A stretch of 64,000 nucleotides of DNA from Epiperipatus broadwayi. Lineage: Eukaryota; Onychophora; Udeonychophora; Euonychophora; Peripatidae. Shown one piece after another: positions 36,270-47,964 of this stretch. The notes below the pieces were generated by a model. That model saw nothing but the letters and a program-made list of their open reading frames with translations, searched no databases and was not told where the DNA came from. Each line of letters begins with the position of its first letter. The first letter of the stretch is position 1. The DNA lies in NCBI GenBank assembly GCA_028023455.1, contig JAQFVV010000072.1, forward strand, positions 892,501 through 956,500, in the 5' to 3' direction. Both the position numbers and the translations under genes were made by a program.

Positions 36270-39170
36270 AGGCTATCTCAAGCTTGATTATAATTTTAGT
36301 ATGTCTTTGGGCAAAACTGCAACTCTAAAAAAATTATTACAATTGCAAAAGTTAAATCTGGTATTACGTATGTATTATTAGTGAATAATTGACATCTAAC
36401 TTATTTATATTAAATATTTATTCTAAACTTATGTGAATTGTGATATTTAAAATTGATTTATGTATCTGTTTGGATTCCTTATTTGAAGCCATGATTGACT
36501 TACTTGCCTGAGGAACTTGAACATAGCACTGAGATATTTATATAACTGCATAATTAGATTTAAAATTTTATAATACAATCTTCATTATATGAAGAATGAA
36601 TATCATAAGATACCTGTCACATGGTTTAAATCAGCAATTTCCAACCTGGAATAGAAACCAGAATATTTAGGGATATGTAAAAAAAATTGAATAGTGGGAA
36701 AAAATATGCCAGATAATTAATGAAATGCCTTTTATGATGTATCCATTTGATTTTTTGAGTTTTGCATGCAAATAAATATGTATGCACTGTGTTTTCTTAT
36801 TGATATTCTGTTACTATTTAAAAATCCTATTATGGTGATATTTATTTATCATTGTGATATAAATTTGAAATAACAGCAACTACATTAATTACAATCATTT
36901 TTAGAAGGATATAATTTATGGAAATGGACTGCCACTAAGAACACGTATGGAAAAAGTTCAGCATCACTGGTTTAAACTAATATAATTATCAATTTTTTGA
37001 CTTAAGCATAATTTTATGCTAAGCTACTGATGTAGTAGTTATAATTTAAGAAAGTAAAAGCATTTAAAAAATAAGATTTGTACGGCGTAATATATTTTTA
37101 AGCAAGTTCAATGAATCTTTGAGGAGAAAAAATCATTCTTATTAATTGAAACAAAACAAAAAAAAAAGCGGATAGAATGAGATATTTAATCGCACTTTAT
37201 GGTTAAAAAAAACTTCATCAAGTTCTTAAAGAGATATTCCCTTTGGCATAGAGACTAGTTTAGTTTTATTATTATTTAATGAGCTAGCTAGACAGAAAAT
37301 ATTTCCAGGATTTTTATATTCATTCGCGTAAATTGTAATTTCTTTAAAAAGTGTTATTAAGTATTTAAAACCTACATTTTAAAAAAATAAATTATATACG
37401 TTTAAATTGGCGATTTCTCGGTAAGGATTTTCACTGACGGGGGGAAAAAACCAATCGAAATAATTATAGATAATATATATAAACAAATGTTGTTTATTAA
37501 TTTACTTCCATTTTCATTAATCTTGAAGTTTTTATCAGTTATTAATTTTTGAAAATTCGCCAAAATTTCACCGACGTACTCCAAATCACACAGGTCAAAC
37601 GATATAAATGTCAATATAGTATATATATACATTTTTTTTTTTAAAAAAAAGCTCACAACAAAGAAAAGGAATGATCAACATTCAACTTAATAGAAATTCA
37701 ATAAGCACCGGCATATTTAAGATCCAGCTTTAAAAAATACTTAGTTACTTTTCACTTTCATCTAAACAGATTTAAGTTTAATAGGTAAATTTTGCCCAAA
37801 TCTAATCTTTATATTATCATTGTGAAATAAAATTTCGAGGAAATTTAAGAATCCAAATAACGTTCGAAGAAGCTTAGCTGCAGTCACACATAAAAATTTA
37901 AATTAACATTAATAATAGAAAAAAAAAATTAGATTATATCATAATAGAAAATCACATTTAAAAAATATAGGGTAAAATATTTTTACTTACGATAACAAAT
38001 CAAATATATGCAAATAAACAAAAACAAAATTCAACAAAGCGTCTTCGTGCTCACTAACACTTACTATCCTTGGCCATAATACTATCCCAGCATTCCCGAG
38101 TGGAGTTCACCGGAGTTCTTTGGTGTTTCTTTTGCAAGAGAAATTTCTTAATTGAAAAGTAGTGATTTCAAAATTTAAAGTTTCATTAATTCGTATTATA
38201 AAGTCCAACGTATTTACGTATCTGAAAAAAAAAAAAAAGAATGTTATTCTGTTTTTTTTTCTTCTGTTGAAATAAATACTGCGCTATAATTCTATGATAA
38301 ATGTTAAAGTCTTTATTAAAATTAATATTATAAAAATTTATATTTAAACTCTGTCCCCTAAGAAAAATTTGTCCGATATTGAATACAGGTGTCGGCTGTG
38401 TTGATAATAATTAATTCGAAAAAGGGTAATAAATTTCGAATATACATGTGACAAAATAATAAAAAGACTACTGTTTTAATCCAAAATCGTAATTCATTTT
38501 TATTTACTTGAAAAAGCCATTATGCTACATTGTTAACAATTATTAGTAAGTACCATTGGTGTTCATATGAAAAGCATTTTGTCAATACATTAGAATTTTC
38601 AACGTAAGATAAGGGAACAGTTTATGATTGCAGTATTTTTTATCAATTTGAACTGTTTTATTTTTTATACGACTATAGTCAACTGTTGCCAACATAATCC
38701 TATAATAACATTATTTTACACAATCAATACCAGCATATTCCTTTATGCAATTAATACATTGTAAATACACTATTTTATTATTCCATCCTTCCAAAATAAT
38801 TATACAGTTTGACTATTCAATAGGATTTTTCAAAGCAGTGTCATATCCAAAGTATACTATGATATAGTGACTAACTTTCTCTTGAGGGATTTTTTAAAAA
38901 AATCATCTCTGCTCCAATACAGATCTATATTTCATTAATAATCTGCTACATAGTGAATAATTACAGTTGAATATTAGTATTACTCTACATAGATTTATGC
39001 CTTGACATGTAATAATTATAACTAAAAGAATCATTTATTAAATATGAATGATTTATTAAATCAATAATTTATTAACTTCAATATTTACAAATATATATAT
39101 ATAATATTTAAATACATGTACTAAACAATGTAATTAGAAAGAACTTGAACTAGACTTTTAAGCTCCTTAC
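36270..39170. other. AT-rich sequence with one possible exon near 37993-38110 (minus strand)
   Basis: On the minus strand a consensus donor (TTATC then GTAAGTA) sits at about 37992. Upstream lies an open stretch with GIVLWPRIVSVSEHEDALLN; an in-frame TGA bounds it on the far side. No convincing acceptor fits, so I do not call it a CDS. The remaining sequence is A/T-rich with a G6 run at 37440. Confidence 0.35.
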
Positions 39171-39178
39171 AGCTATGT

Positions 39179-39730
39179 ACTCCACCTTATATAACTGATA
39201 CACATGACCACATACATGTGAAATAGATAAATGACCACCATTATATGTATTTCATGCTGAACCAGCACACATCAGTTGGTCCAAATCACCATCTCCCACA
39301 CATATATACAATTAGTGCTCAGTTTGTATTAAGATAGCACATCTTCAAACTTTAATGGACATGCTTCAATCTTCTCCACCCTCCAACTCTTCAGTGATCC
39401 AAATCATTGAAAATCTGAGGATGGAATGCTCAAAGCTCATATTGATGCCAATATTATTGTCACACACATGTTGACTTTAAGTCACTCTGACCCCTCATGT
39501 ATAGGACCTTATCCATTTATAATACACAGAAGCGGGATGTGCAGAATACAGGCTTAATTGGTAATATTTTAAGTACAAGTATATTTTATATACCTGGAAT
39601 CTAGATTATATATATATGAATGGGATATTACGATCTGGACCAACTACTGAATGCTGTTATATTGGAGATCATTTATCTTTTTCACATGTCTGTGGTCATG
39701 TGTATTGGTTGTACAAGATAGAGTGGATGG
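39179..39730. mobile_element. Inverted-repeat element, about 550 bp (family 1, copy 1)
   Basis: The left end (TGATACACATGACCACATAC, ATGTGAAATAGATAAATGA) and right end (TCATTTATCTTTTTCACATG, TGTGGTCATGTGTATTGG) are inverted copies of about 60 bp. The interior (GAACCAGCACACATCAGTTG, TTAATGGACATGCTTC, GTTGACTTTAAGTCA, GACCCCTCATGTA) is repeated at 63240-63540. It encodes no protein, so it is a non-autonomous element mobilised by an unknown partner. Confidence 0.7.
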
Positions 39731-39807
39731 CTGAAGGAAGCTTGAAAGTTTGTGTTCATCCTAACTTAAATAAATAAATTGTAAAAAAGACACATGACAA
39801 TATTGCA

Positions 39808-40109
39808 GAGTTCATAAAAAGTTTGAGAGCTAGAATCAATTCTGGACCTCCCAATCCCAAGTTGGAACTGCACCAAACCATGCAATCCTCAGCGAGGTGC
39901 TAGGATATTCCAGATCCTAACACCTCACTGAGGATTGCCAATAGCATGAAACTGGTCTGAGTTCATAAAAAGTTTGAGAGCTAGAATCAATTCTGGACCT
40001 CCCAATCCCAAGTCGGAACTGCACCAAACCATGCAATCCTCTGTGAGGGGCTAGGATATTCCAGATCCTAACACCTCACTGAAGATTGCCAATAGCATGA
40101 ACCCATTCT
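39808..40109 (+). repeat. Tandem dimer of a 151-bp hammerhead-terminated unit (retrozyme-like)
   Basis: Two head-to-tail units, 39808-39958 and 39959-40109, differ at about nine positions (about 94% identity). Each contains GAGTTCATAAAAAGTTTGAG, CCTCCCAATCCCAAG, a near-palindrome (GCAATCCTCAGCGAGG with its partner CCTCACTGAGGATTGC) and a hammerhead at the 3' end. Predicted cleavage sites are C39957 and C40108, exactly 151 bases apart, so cleavage of a transcript would release a monomer starting just after the site. A diverged remnant of another upstream junction (CATGACAATATTGCAGAG) precedes unit 1. No reading frame is present. The layout matches retrozymes, non-autonomous retroelements copied through small circular RNAs. 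The assignment is inferred from organisation only. Confidence 0.75.
39923..39962 (+). ncRNA. Hammerhead ribozyme, intact core (dimer unit 1)
   Basis: CTCA (39924-39927), CTGAGGA (39928-39934), stem II TGC-CAATA-GCA, GAAAC (39948-39952), loop TG, GTC (39955-39957), TGAG (39958-39961). Stem I is four perfect pairs (TGAG with CTCA), stem III two pairs. All conserved core bases are present. The 5' half of the core also lies in a 25-base hairpin with upstream sequence, an alternative fold that could delay or regulate cleavage. Confidence 0.8.
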
Positions 40110-40113
40110 GAAG
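40074..40113 (+). ncRNA. Hammerhead motif, inactivated (dimer unit 2)
   Basis: CTGAAGA (40079-40085) and stem II TGC-CAATA-GCA are kept, but GAAAC has become GAACC (40099-40103), and the stem III/cleavage region reads CATTC. Four of the roughly nine differences between the two units fall in these 11 bases. The loss of A15.1 should prevent cleavage. Confidence 0.7.
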
Positions 40114-40114
40114 A

Positions 40115-41695
40115 TAGGGATACTTTCTAGATATTTTTAACTGCTTTCTCTTGTGGCATTTATCAATAAAACTTGTTAGAGCTATTGCACACTTTTTATT
40201 TAGTTTTATCAAATTGCATATATCATTGATAGCAAGGTTCATTATAAAAAGAATAAATATATTATTACAGCACTTAAAAAAAGACAGAAAAAGGAATAAG
40301 TATTTTATTTTATCAAATTACATTTTTTATTTATATTTTCTACATTTTCATACATTATTAAACTGAGAACTTACTTTTGTAAATATAATGTTTTATTTCC
40401 CAAATTGGCTCTATTGATATATACCAGTGGGGAAACATTCATCATTACTTGATTAGAAGTATCATCACCATTCTAGGTTTCAAACTCTACAATTCTTAAA
40501 GCTCTCATCTTTTGATTGGCTGCCCTAGGTGATGATTTTGCAGCTTCTGAGAAATATGGCTACAATTTTTGTGGCTAAACACAGACAATCATTTGCCTTT
40601 AATACAATCCAATTAATATCTCAATCAAGAACAATCAGGATTCTTAAAGAAAAAAAAGATGCCAGTCCTAAACTCAAATAGGAAAGGTGGAAAGCTCAAA
40701 AAGGAAGCTCAATATATGTTAGTAAACTGTTCATCTACAGTTAATGATACACTAAGCTGTTTCATGAGTGTGTGATGATGTGGGGTTATTAAAAACATCT
40801 ATGACAGATATTACACATAGACAAAAAGAAATGAATTGAATAACAGATATATTAATCTTTAACAGGTTTAAAGTTTATATGTGCTAGAAATAATCTCTAG
40901 TTTAACAAATGATTTCATTATATTTATCTAGAATTAATCATGTCAGAGTGGTGGGTGGGGTAAGTTTAATACTCATAAATTAAAATTTAATAATTTGCTA
41001 TTGATAAATGGCCAATCTATGATAAAGATATATATGAGATGGTGACTTGGGGTAATTAATGAATGCTGGTTCAGCCTAAAATGCATCTTGGGGGTCATTT
41101 TGTTTTTTGCAGTATTTTTATTCATGTGTCTTAAGAAGTTGTGATTTGGAGGTTATTAAGAATGTCTATAACATGAATGTCAAAAGACTTTTTTTCAGCT
41201 TAGTTTCTAAGATATTAGTAAGGGAGATCTGATATATTCTACAAAAAATATATTTTACAATATAGACAGGTATTTAAATAAAAAATCATGGTGTTTTCTC
41301 TTGTGATAGCACGTTGTAAACCAATAGTAGTTAACGTTAATATTCCTCGGATGATACACTACATCCCCTTTGTAAAATTAATGATTCTATTTCACTCTTT
41401 AAATTAAAACCTATATTTTTTACTAACATTTCATCACCACGCAACTACTTATTTATGCAGTAACATATACATCTGTAGAGTAGAAATTTTTATATTTTTC
41501 AAAGCTTCTCTTAAAACAGGCAGAATTTCAGTACTAGACTGGCAATGCAATTCACAGTCCAAAGTTTTTGAAATGATTAATATTGTAAGAAGAAATACAT
41601 GGTAAACATTTACAATTCACAAAACAACAAAGCATCATATTACAAGTATAAAGAGGCTTGTATTTATTAAATAGTGAAACACCATAAGCATAGGT
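40115..41695. other. AT-rich sequence with one inverted-repeat-element fragment
   Basis: The minus strand of 41030-41100 (CCAAGATGCATTTTAGGCTG, AACCAGCATTCATTAA, AAGTCACCATCTCATAT) matches part of the family at 39179-39730. No gene is supported; the overlapping frames at 40051-40366 are not credible. Confidence 0.45.
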
Positions 41696-41699
41696 AATG

Positions 41700-43105
41700 G
41701 ACTGGTGTCAGATTTAAATAACAATGCAAATAATTTAGCTTGAATTCCAAATGTCAATATGTTTTTGAATATTGTTTGGAATCTTAATGATACAAAAAAA
41801 TAAAAGAATAACATGAATGAATAGTGCATTAGATCCTTAAAATCCAGGTTCTCTAGATTCAGCTCAGAAAGTCTACACTGATGAAAACCTTAAGCCAGAA
41901 ACTAGTGGGGATAAGGATAGAACCACTCTGGATAGGGATTTAATAAGTATTACCATCTCAGCTATTGTTTATTAAAGCTTATAATAATTGATAGAAATAA
42001 AGCAGTATAAATAAAATTTAGATCTAAAAAGATAGCTTAAAATAAGACATGTGATGTTTAATTAATTACATATTACTCCTGTTCAATAATAAAGATAATT
42101 TTTTACATTAAATGCTTTTGTTGATTGTGCACTAAAAAGAAAAAAATAATTGCTTCTTCAATTACAATTGGCATTTTTAGATTTAACTTGAAATAAAAGC
42201 AAGGGGGATCTATAAAATTAATTAAATCAATCTCTTATTATAAAAAATATGGATTGACATAATTAATTTCTGGACCCCCTATAATTTTATTTTAAGTTAA
42301 ATCTAAAAATCCTAATTGTGGTTGAAGAAACATTTTTAGTGCATGATCAATAAACATTTAATATTAAAAATTTTTTTATTTCTATTATTTTTTATGTTTT
42401 TAGTATTGGCCCAGTAAATAAAAATGTAAAACTATATTGTACTTTAAATTGACTGAACACTTAGTTAAAATGTATATCTCTTAAGTATATATCACATTTA
42501 GTATATGTACATAATAATATATGTAAGTGATTAAAATATGAAATATTCTTTTAAGTGAAAACTGTTTAACATTTTTACTTTGATTGGAAATTAAAAAAAT
42601 TAATTTGTCCTATCATTTTATAGACATTTTAAACAAATGTACAAAATTTCTACAAGTTACGTTGAACATGAATATATTAAATATCAATTTTAAAATGTCA
42701 TTAAATTGAAAGAAAATATTGATACTGCCCTCTAGTTTGTTAACAAACAAACAAACAACAGATTTTCAACTTCAATAAGAGCATTTAAAAAATAGATGTG
42801 ACTACAATTATTAAAAAAGTCAGAGCAGCAAAATCTTTAAGTACTGAATTAGGGTCAGATCTGCATAACTATGCAAGGATTTTGGCTTAAATTCCAAACA
42901 GTAAAATGTTTTGAATTTCAAGCTACTTGATAGTATTAAAAAGGTAACTATTGGTGTTAGATCCCCAACAATGCAGGTCTATTTGATATTGATACTCCTT
43001 GCTAGCAATGTCTTAAGCCAGAAACAAGCTTGCAGATATAGTTAGAACAGTGAATAGGAATTATTAAATAAGTACTATTATTTATTATTAACTCAAGGTT
43101 ATAAT
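41700..43105 (+). repeat. Two diverged direct copies of a hammerhead-type repeat with dead cores
   Basis: 41700-41950 and 42850-43105 share GTCAGAT, ATGCAA, GGCTTAAATTCCAAA, TTAGATCC, TTAAGCCAGAAAC and a TAGGGATT/TAGGAATTATTAAATAAGTA ending. In the first, CTGATGA (41878-41884) and GAAAC (41898-41902) remain, but the C and T of the GTCT cleavage region are deleted, giving AGTGGGG. In the second only AAGCCAGAAAC is left of the core. Related to copies A-E but more diverged. Confidence 0.6.
42109..42360. repeat. Foldback element between the two dead hammerhead copies
   Basis: The left arm (GTGCACTAAAAAG, CATTTTTAGATTTAACTT, GGGGGATC) and the right arm (GGACCCCCTATAATTTT, AAGTTAAATCTAAAAATCCT, TTTTTAGTGCATGATCAA) are inverted, with roughly 80% identity over about 110 bp. 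No open frame. Confidence 0.65.
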
Positions 43106-43564
43106 ACATAGAATTGGAGTAATAATAGTATTTATAATTAATTTACTATTCATTTATAGATTTATATATAAAAAGTGATATTTAACTGCTTATGTTAATT
43201 TTGTAATAGATTAAAGAGTGTGCCCATTTTTGCTGTTTTTTTTTCATATAAATTTATCACAGTTTTTTAAAAAAACAATATAAAATAGAATATTGTAATG
43301 GTTATCAGGTAGATAAAAATCATTTTGACTAAAACATAATTTGTGCCACAAAAGTGTATTATAGGGTGTTCTTAAGAATGGAATATAGAATAGGAGAATG
43401 CCAGAGTAAAAGTGAAATATTTTGTATGGCACATGGAGAAAGACCCATCAGTGGGTACTTAAGGCTAATTCAAGAGCAGTAAAATAATGCATTACAGTTT
43501 TTACACAACTACTCAAAGGAATTATAAAGGTAATGATTCTTAAAATTGTTTTCCAATAACACTT

Positions 43565-43826
43565 TGCTATTCTGATGTTACTGATATCATTAAAAGAATT
43601 AAGATACTGAAGTGGAGTTGGGTTGGACATATTTTTAGAAGAGATGATAATAGATAAACAGTTGAAATCTTAAAATGGTTTCCAAAAGATTGTAAAAAAC
43701 CTAGAAAGAGTATGTGAGATGGATGTAGTGATGTGAAGAAGAGAGGCTAGAGATTAGAGCAACTTAGAGAGACCTTCATCCTCAAATGGATTGATAATGG
43801 TTGGAAATGTTGATGACAATGATTCT
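43565..43826 (+). pseudogene. RTE-like LINE 3' fragment
   Basis: AAGATACTGAAGTGGAGTTG, then the GGACATATTTTTAGAAGAGA block and GAGAGACCTTCATCC, correspond to the KRLKWSWAGHIARRDDNRWT tail of the copies at 31195 and 49625. The sequence ends in GGATTGATAATGG followed by a TGATGA-type tail. It is broken by stops and an internal deletion. Confidence 0.75.
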
Positions 43827-44132
43827 GGAAAAAAACTATCTATTTATTTGTGAGAGGAAACTTTAGAATTTACCTTAATTACATATGAATCCTTTTTCCA
43901 AATAGATTATAATTATATGTATGAAAAATTATAATTATATTTTATTTTTTTAAGGATTTTTATATAGAAATAACATTCTCTGTGTGTAGACGAATTAGAA
44001 AAATATATATACACACCCAGGTAAGGATGTATTTTTTTAAAAAGAAAAAAAAAGGTTTTGGTGATCTATAAAGAAATATTTATTAGAACTCTGTAAAATT
44101 ATTAATATGCTCCAGAATCTATGTGGTTTGCA

Positions 44133-44610
44133 GGAGTGGTACAATAGCAGCATTTAAAGTTCAAGATTCACAGATCATAGTCCAGAAACATCACTTCCGG
44201 TACTTGAACTTCCATATAATAAATCATTTGAATATTTTTTGCCATATATGGTTGTTTCAGTGTTAGAGAGGCAGATTCTAGAGCTCAAAGTCCGACTCTT
44301 ATGTTTGATACTTGATTTTCTTGCAAAATCCTAATCAATAGACTATTCAATTATTTTTTTCTCTGCATATTGCAGTGGTATAATGATAAACTTTGAAAGT
44401 TAAAATCCATGAATTGGGATCCAGCTGTTCCAGTTACAATGCTTGAACAGTTTATGAACTCCTGGCCAACAAACCAATGATTTTTGGCCCCAAAAGGGTT
44501 GGTGCAATATGGAATTTCAGCCCCAGATCATGCATTGTGGTCCAGTTTTGTCACTTCTGGTGCTTGTATTTTTATGAGCTTCCAAATAACCCATGATTAC
44601 TTTATTTAAT
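44133..44610. repeat. Diverged tandem array of about 115-bp units with tRNA-like starts
   Basis: Units begin near 44134 (GAGTGGTACAATAGCAGCAT), 44258, 44372 (GCAGTGGTATAATGATAAAC) and 44492 (GGTTGGTGCAATATGG). They continue with an AAGTTCAAGATTCA-type segment, GTCCAG and CACTTCYGGTRCTTG. The start resembles the D-arm/A-box part of a tRNA. Two more diverged units lie at 59400-59590. No protein is coded; the function is unknown. Confidence 0.5.
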
Positions 44611-44699
44611 GTGTCTAAATGCACTAAGTACAAATTGTAGTATTAATTGGATGAGTGCTTTCGAGAAGTTTTATCTTTCTCATAATCATAGCAAATGGG

Positions 44700-45250
44700 T
44701 TGTGGATTCAAATACAGCCATCTTACAAAAAAAGTAAAACAATTTTACCAGAAGTTGAATACCAACTCTCCCAAAGATGAGAGACCATGGCTTCTCCTTC
44801 TAAACATCCATTCCCTTACTAAAAACTTAATAAAACCTCTCCTTCTTTCAAGCTAAGTTTTCATACTCCTCCTCAACCCATAGATTAATTAATAATTCAA
44901 AAGGCTACCTACCCTTTGATCAGACTCCTTACAAGTGTACAAGATCTCATGCCCTCAAACTGGTTGCAGTGCCATATACTATGGCAAATCCCACATATCT
45001 CTCTCCATTCATGTCTTTCAGCACTGTTACTTATTAAAAAAACCCTTAATAAGCCGGAATACAATTCCATCTTTTGAGAACACCAAAGGTCCACTGGCAA
45101 TATGTTTGAACCATCTTCTGCTTCCATTGCATGCATAGAATGTCATAACTCTAAATGTAAAATCAAAGAAGCATGGATTATAGCAAATAACATCTACCCT
45201 ATAAAACGAAAGGAAGCATGATTTTCCCCTCTCCAAAAAAGAATTTTCTA
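44700..45250 (+). pseudogene. Penelope-like element fragment, GIY-YIG endonuclease
   Basis: The frame at 44935-45136 reads VYKISCPQTGCSAIYYGKSH, then IHVFQHCYLLKKP and TIPSFENTKGPLA. VYKI-C-C-YYGK is the GIY-YIG signature (VYKI as the first motif, YYGK as the YIG motif) as placed at the C-terminus of Penelope-like Pol, with the His of the FQH segment at the EH position. After a small frameshift, CHNSKCKIKEAWIIANNIYP follows. No reverse transcriptase is readable upstream. Flanking inverted copies of CTCATAATCATAGCAAATGG (44676 and around 45300) suggest the element's terminal repeats. Inactive. Confidence 0.75.
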
Positions 45251-45652
45251 ATAGACTTTGTATATAATTAAATATTTGTCACATACATATCCCATCATGC
45301 TCACACAACCCATTTGCTATGATTATGAGAACATGCAACATCTTAAAAATCCTCCACCAATTAAAACTACAATTGGTAATTAGTTTGACCATTGCCTGAG
45401 TTTTAATGCATTTAGTCGTATTACTTGTTAAATTGGAAATTCTACAGTTCTTTTATTCTTATATTATTTTATTTAAAAAAATAAATTATTCTTTCATTTT
45501 TTTATTCACTGGTAAAAATGATGCTTGAAGTGAGTGGGATATGAATAAGAAAGTCAAATGGCTAGGAAAAAATACTTTAAAAATTAAAAATGTTTCTAAA
45601 AGGCAAGCTTAGTTAATTAAAATACAAACAAAAGTCTTCATAAACTGACCAC

Positions 45653-46270
45653 ATACAATTTGAAAGTTATAATTGACTATTTGTTAGACTGCTTTCAGAA
45701 CAGGTTATATTTACCTGTTTAATGAGATTTACTTAAACTTCTTTGTATTAATAATTTCACTCTCTGTAGTCAAGTTGCAATCTTTAGTGTCTCTATAAAC
45801 ATATTAGTTCATAGATAAAGGTGTATTTCTGCCTTTGTTGAATAAAGGTTGCCTTGACAACAGATTGAGATTGCTGGTTGCTAATAATACCAGCATTGTT
45901 TAAGCATTGACTGATTTCCATGCATTTACATTGAATACCTATCTACTATAAGATTTATTATCTTAGTAATACATGGTTGGAGTGCAATTTGAAAGTTATA
46001 AATGTAATTTGGTTATAATTGATTATTTGTTGGATCTGTTTTCAAAACGGATTGTATTTACCTGTTTAATGAGATTTATTTAAACTTCTTTGTATTAATA
46101 ATTTCACTGTCTGTAATGCAATCTTTAGTGAATCTAAAATCACTTTAGGCCATAGATAAAAGTGGATTTCCACCTTTATTGAATAAAGGAGCTTGCATTG
46201 ATAACGTATTGATATTGTTAATATTGGTATTGTTTAAGTGTTAACTGTTTTCATGTATTTTAAATAAAAT
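45653..46270. repeat. Two direct copies of a roughly 290-bp repeat
   Basis: 45653-45940 and 45984-46270 share CAATTTGAAAGTTATAA, TATTTACCTGTTTAATGAGA, AAACTTCTTTGTATTAATAA, GCAATCTTTAGTG and a TTGAATAAAGG block in the same order. Identity is about 80%. No coding frame; the origin is unknown. Confidence 0.75.
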
Positions 46271-46279
46271 ATAATTTGT

Positions 46280-47780
46280 CAGATAATATAAACACTGGAT
46301 TTTAATAAAGAATTAACTATCTCTTCTATGGATTTCTCACCATCTCTAGATTATACATTTCTTAGATATCTTAAAATTAATAATAGCACACTCTAACATT
46401 ACAACTTAGCTAAATGTCTAGGATGCTTAAATATTAGCATGCCTATCTATTATTTCAATTGACACATTTAGCTCAGTATTTCATCTTGACAATAAAAAGT
46501 TTTAGCATTGGTTCCTTGAAAGGAACTATTTGACTTTTTGATAAAAATCAATCTTTGAGTCTCCACCTTGAAAGGAACTGCCATCCTATCAGCTAAAAGG
46601 ATTTTCACAACAATTGCTATTATTTGTTATGCAAAGGTAAACAAATCTTAACTCACAAAAATATATTCACCACCCCAAATATATTCATCAATTCCAACAT
46701 TACACACACCTTATTAGCAATGAGAGGGGGCTCATTAGTATTAGAATTGTAGTTTTTATTCTCTTTGTACCACAGTTTCTAAGTTATCATTTTGTTTTTA
46801 ATCTTGCTCCCACTAAATTCTGATTCTTGTTTTATTACAAAATTTTTAAAATAAACTGTAGATATCAGATTATTGATTCCCACACTCCATTCCCATATTT
46901 AAACATTAACCAGGGAGCTTTGTATCATTATTTTACAAATTCGTGGAAATTAGATGTCTTTAGGAATATTTTGGTGGTTTTTGGCTTTATTACTGCATAT
47001 CTTATTTCTACACCATCATATCACAACCATTCATTGGTGCAAAAACATAAACCACTTTTTTTAACCACATACACATTTTATGACCAATTACCCCTCTTTA
47101 GGTCAGTTAGAGTATCAAACACTTGTATCTTTAAGACGAGATTGAAATAAAGGATGTTTTTTTAACCCTCTATTTTTTTTTTAATACAAAATTGTTATAG
47201 CAATAATTTTGAGTCAGAATTTTCATATGATCTTGAAATTTTTATGTATCATTTTCTTTTTTAGAATATAATTTTGCAACAGGAAATTCTTGTAAATTTA
47301 TTATTGTTCTTTTTTTTTTTATTTCCGTTTTTTTGCCCACTAAATCTTTTTATAACTAAAGATTGTTATAAGTGATATGCAACTTTAAATAATTTATGAT
47401 TAATTTCATATTATTTGTTGTTTTTTTAATTATATTTCCACTGTATAAAATTTTTTATCATATAAATCAATAATTGTATTAACAATTAGAGGCATATATA
47501 ATGCTCTTTAAGAACAATATAATTTTCTTTAATAAAGAATTATTACAAGTGAAAGTCAAATAAATAGTTATGATGCCTTCAAAAATATAATGATACATGT
47601 GTTATTCGAAACAAAACACAAACTCGTAGTATTAACATATAAACATGAAAAATTTAGTGTGTCCTATTTAATTAAATACCATTGTGTTTCTAATCGAAAT
47701 TGGATTTACTAGGATTTAAAATGTTCACTCAGTTTCAAAGTATTTATACTGCTTTCTTTATACTTGTTCAGAGGGTTATT
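46280..47780. other. AT-rich sequence, nothing recognised
   Basis: A short direct repeat CCTTGAAAGGAACT occurs at 46513 and 46567. The plus-strand frame at 46827-47150 (107 codons) has no recognisable motif and unbiased low-complexity composition. I do not call it. Confidence 0.4.
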
Positions 47781-47848
47781 TATTGAAACTAATGTTATAT
47801 ATAGAGCTCGCAAAATAAGCTCTTAACAAGCTTTGCAGAATATCCCCA

Positions 47849-47888
47849 ACCCCAGACTGGTTTCTGCTACTGGCATCGTCAGAGAAGT
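47849..47888 (-). ncRNA. Hammerhead ribozyme, intact core, weak stem I
   Basis: Minus strand: CTGACGA (47882-47876), stem II TGC-CAGTA-GCA, GAAAC (47864-47860), loop CA, GTC (47857-47855), TGGGGT. Stem I has a T-T mismatch next to the core followed by G-C and G-U pairs. Core bases are all present. Confidence 0.7.
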
Positions 47889-47924
47889 GATAGGATATTC
47901 AAGCATTAGATTAAAAATATCAGC

Positions 47925-47964
47925 ACCTCACTGATGATGCCAGTAGCAGAAACCAGTTTGGGGT
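47925..47964 (+). ncRNA. Hammerhead ribozyme, intact core with GTT cleavage triplet
   Basis: ACCTCA (47925-47930), CTGATGA (47931-47937), stem II TGC-CAGTA-GCA, GAAAC (47949-47953), loop CA, GTT (47956-47958), TGGGGT (47959-47964). TGGGGT and ACCTCA form six pairs, one G-U. GUU satisfies the N-U-H rule. This is one of the best-conserved motifs in the window. Confidence 0.8.

Noticed and set aside
39420-39470. CTGAGGATGGAATGCTCAAAG as a hammerhead core
   Set aside because: No GAAAC element or pairing stem I; the related copy at 63430 also lacks them.
46827-47150. 107-codon plus-strand frame as a gene
   Set aside because: Low-complexity, AT-driven composition, no motif, and no splice or promoter support.
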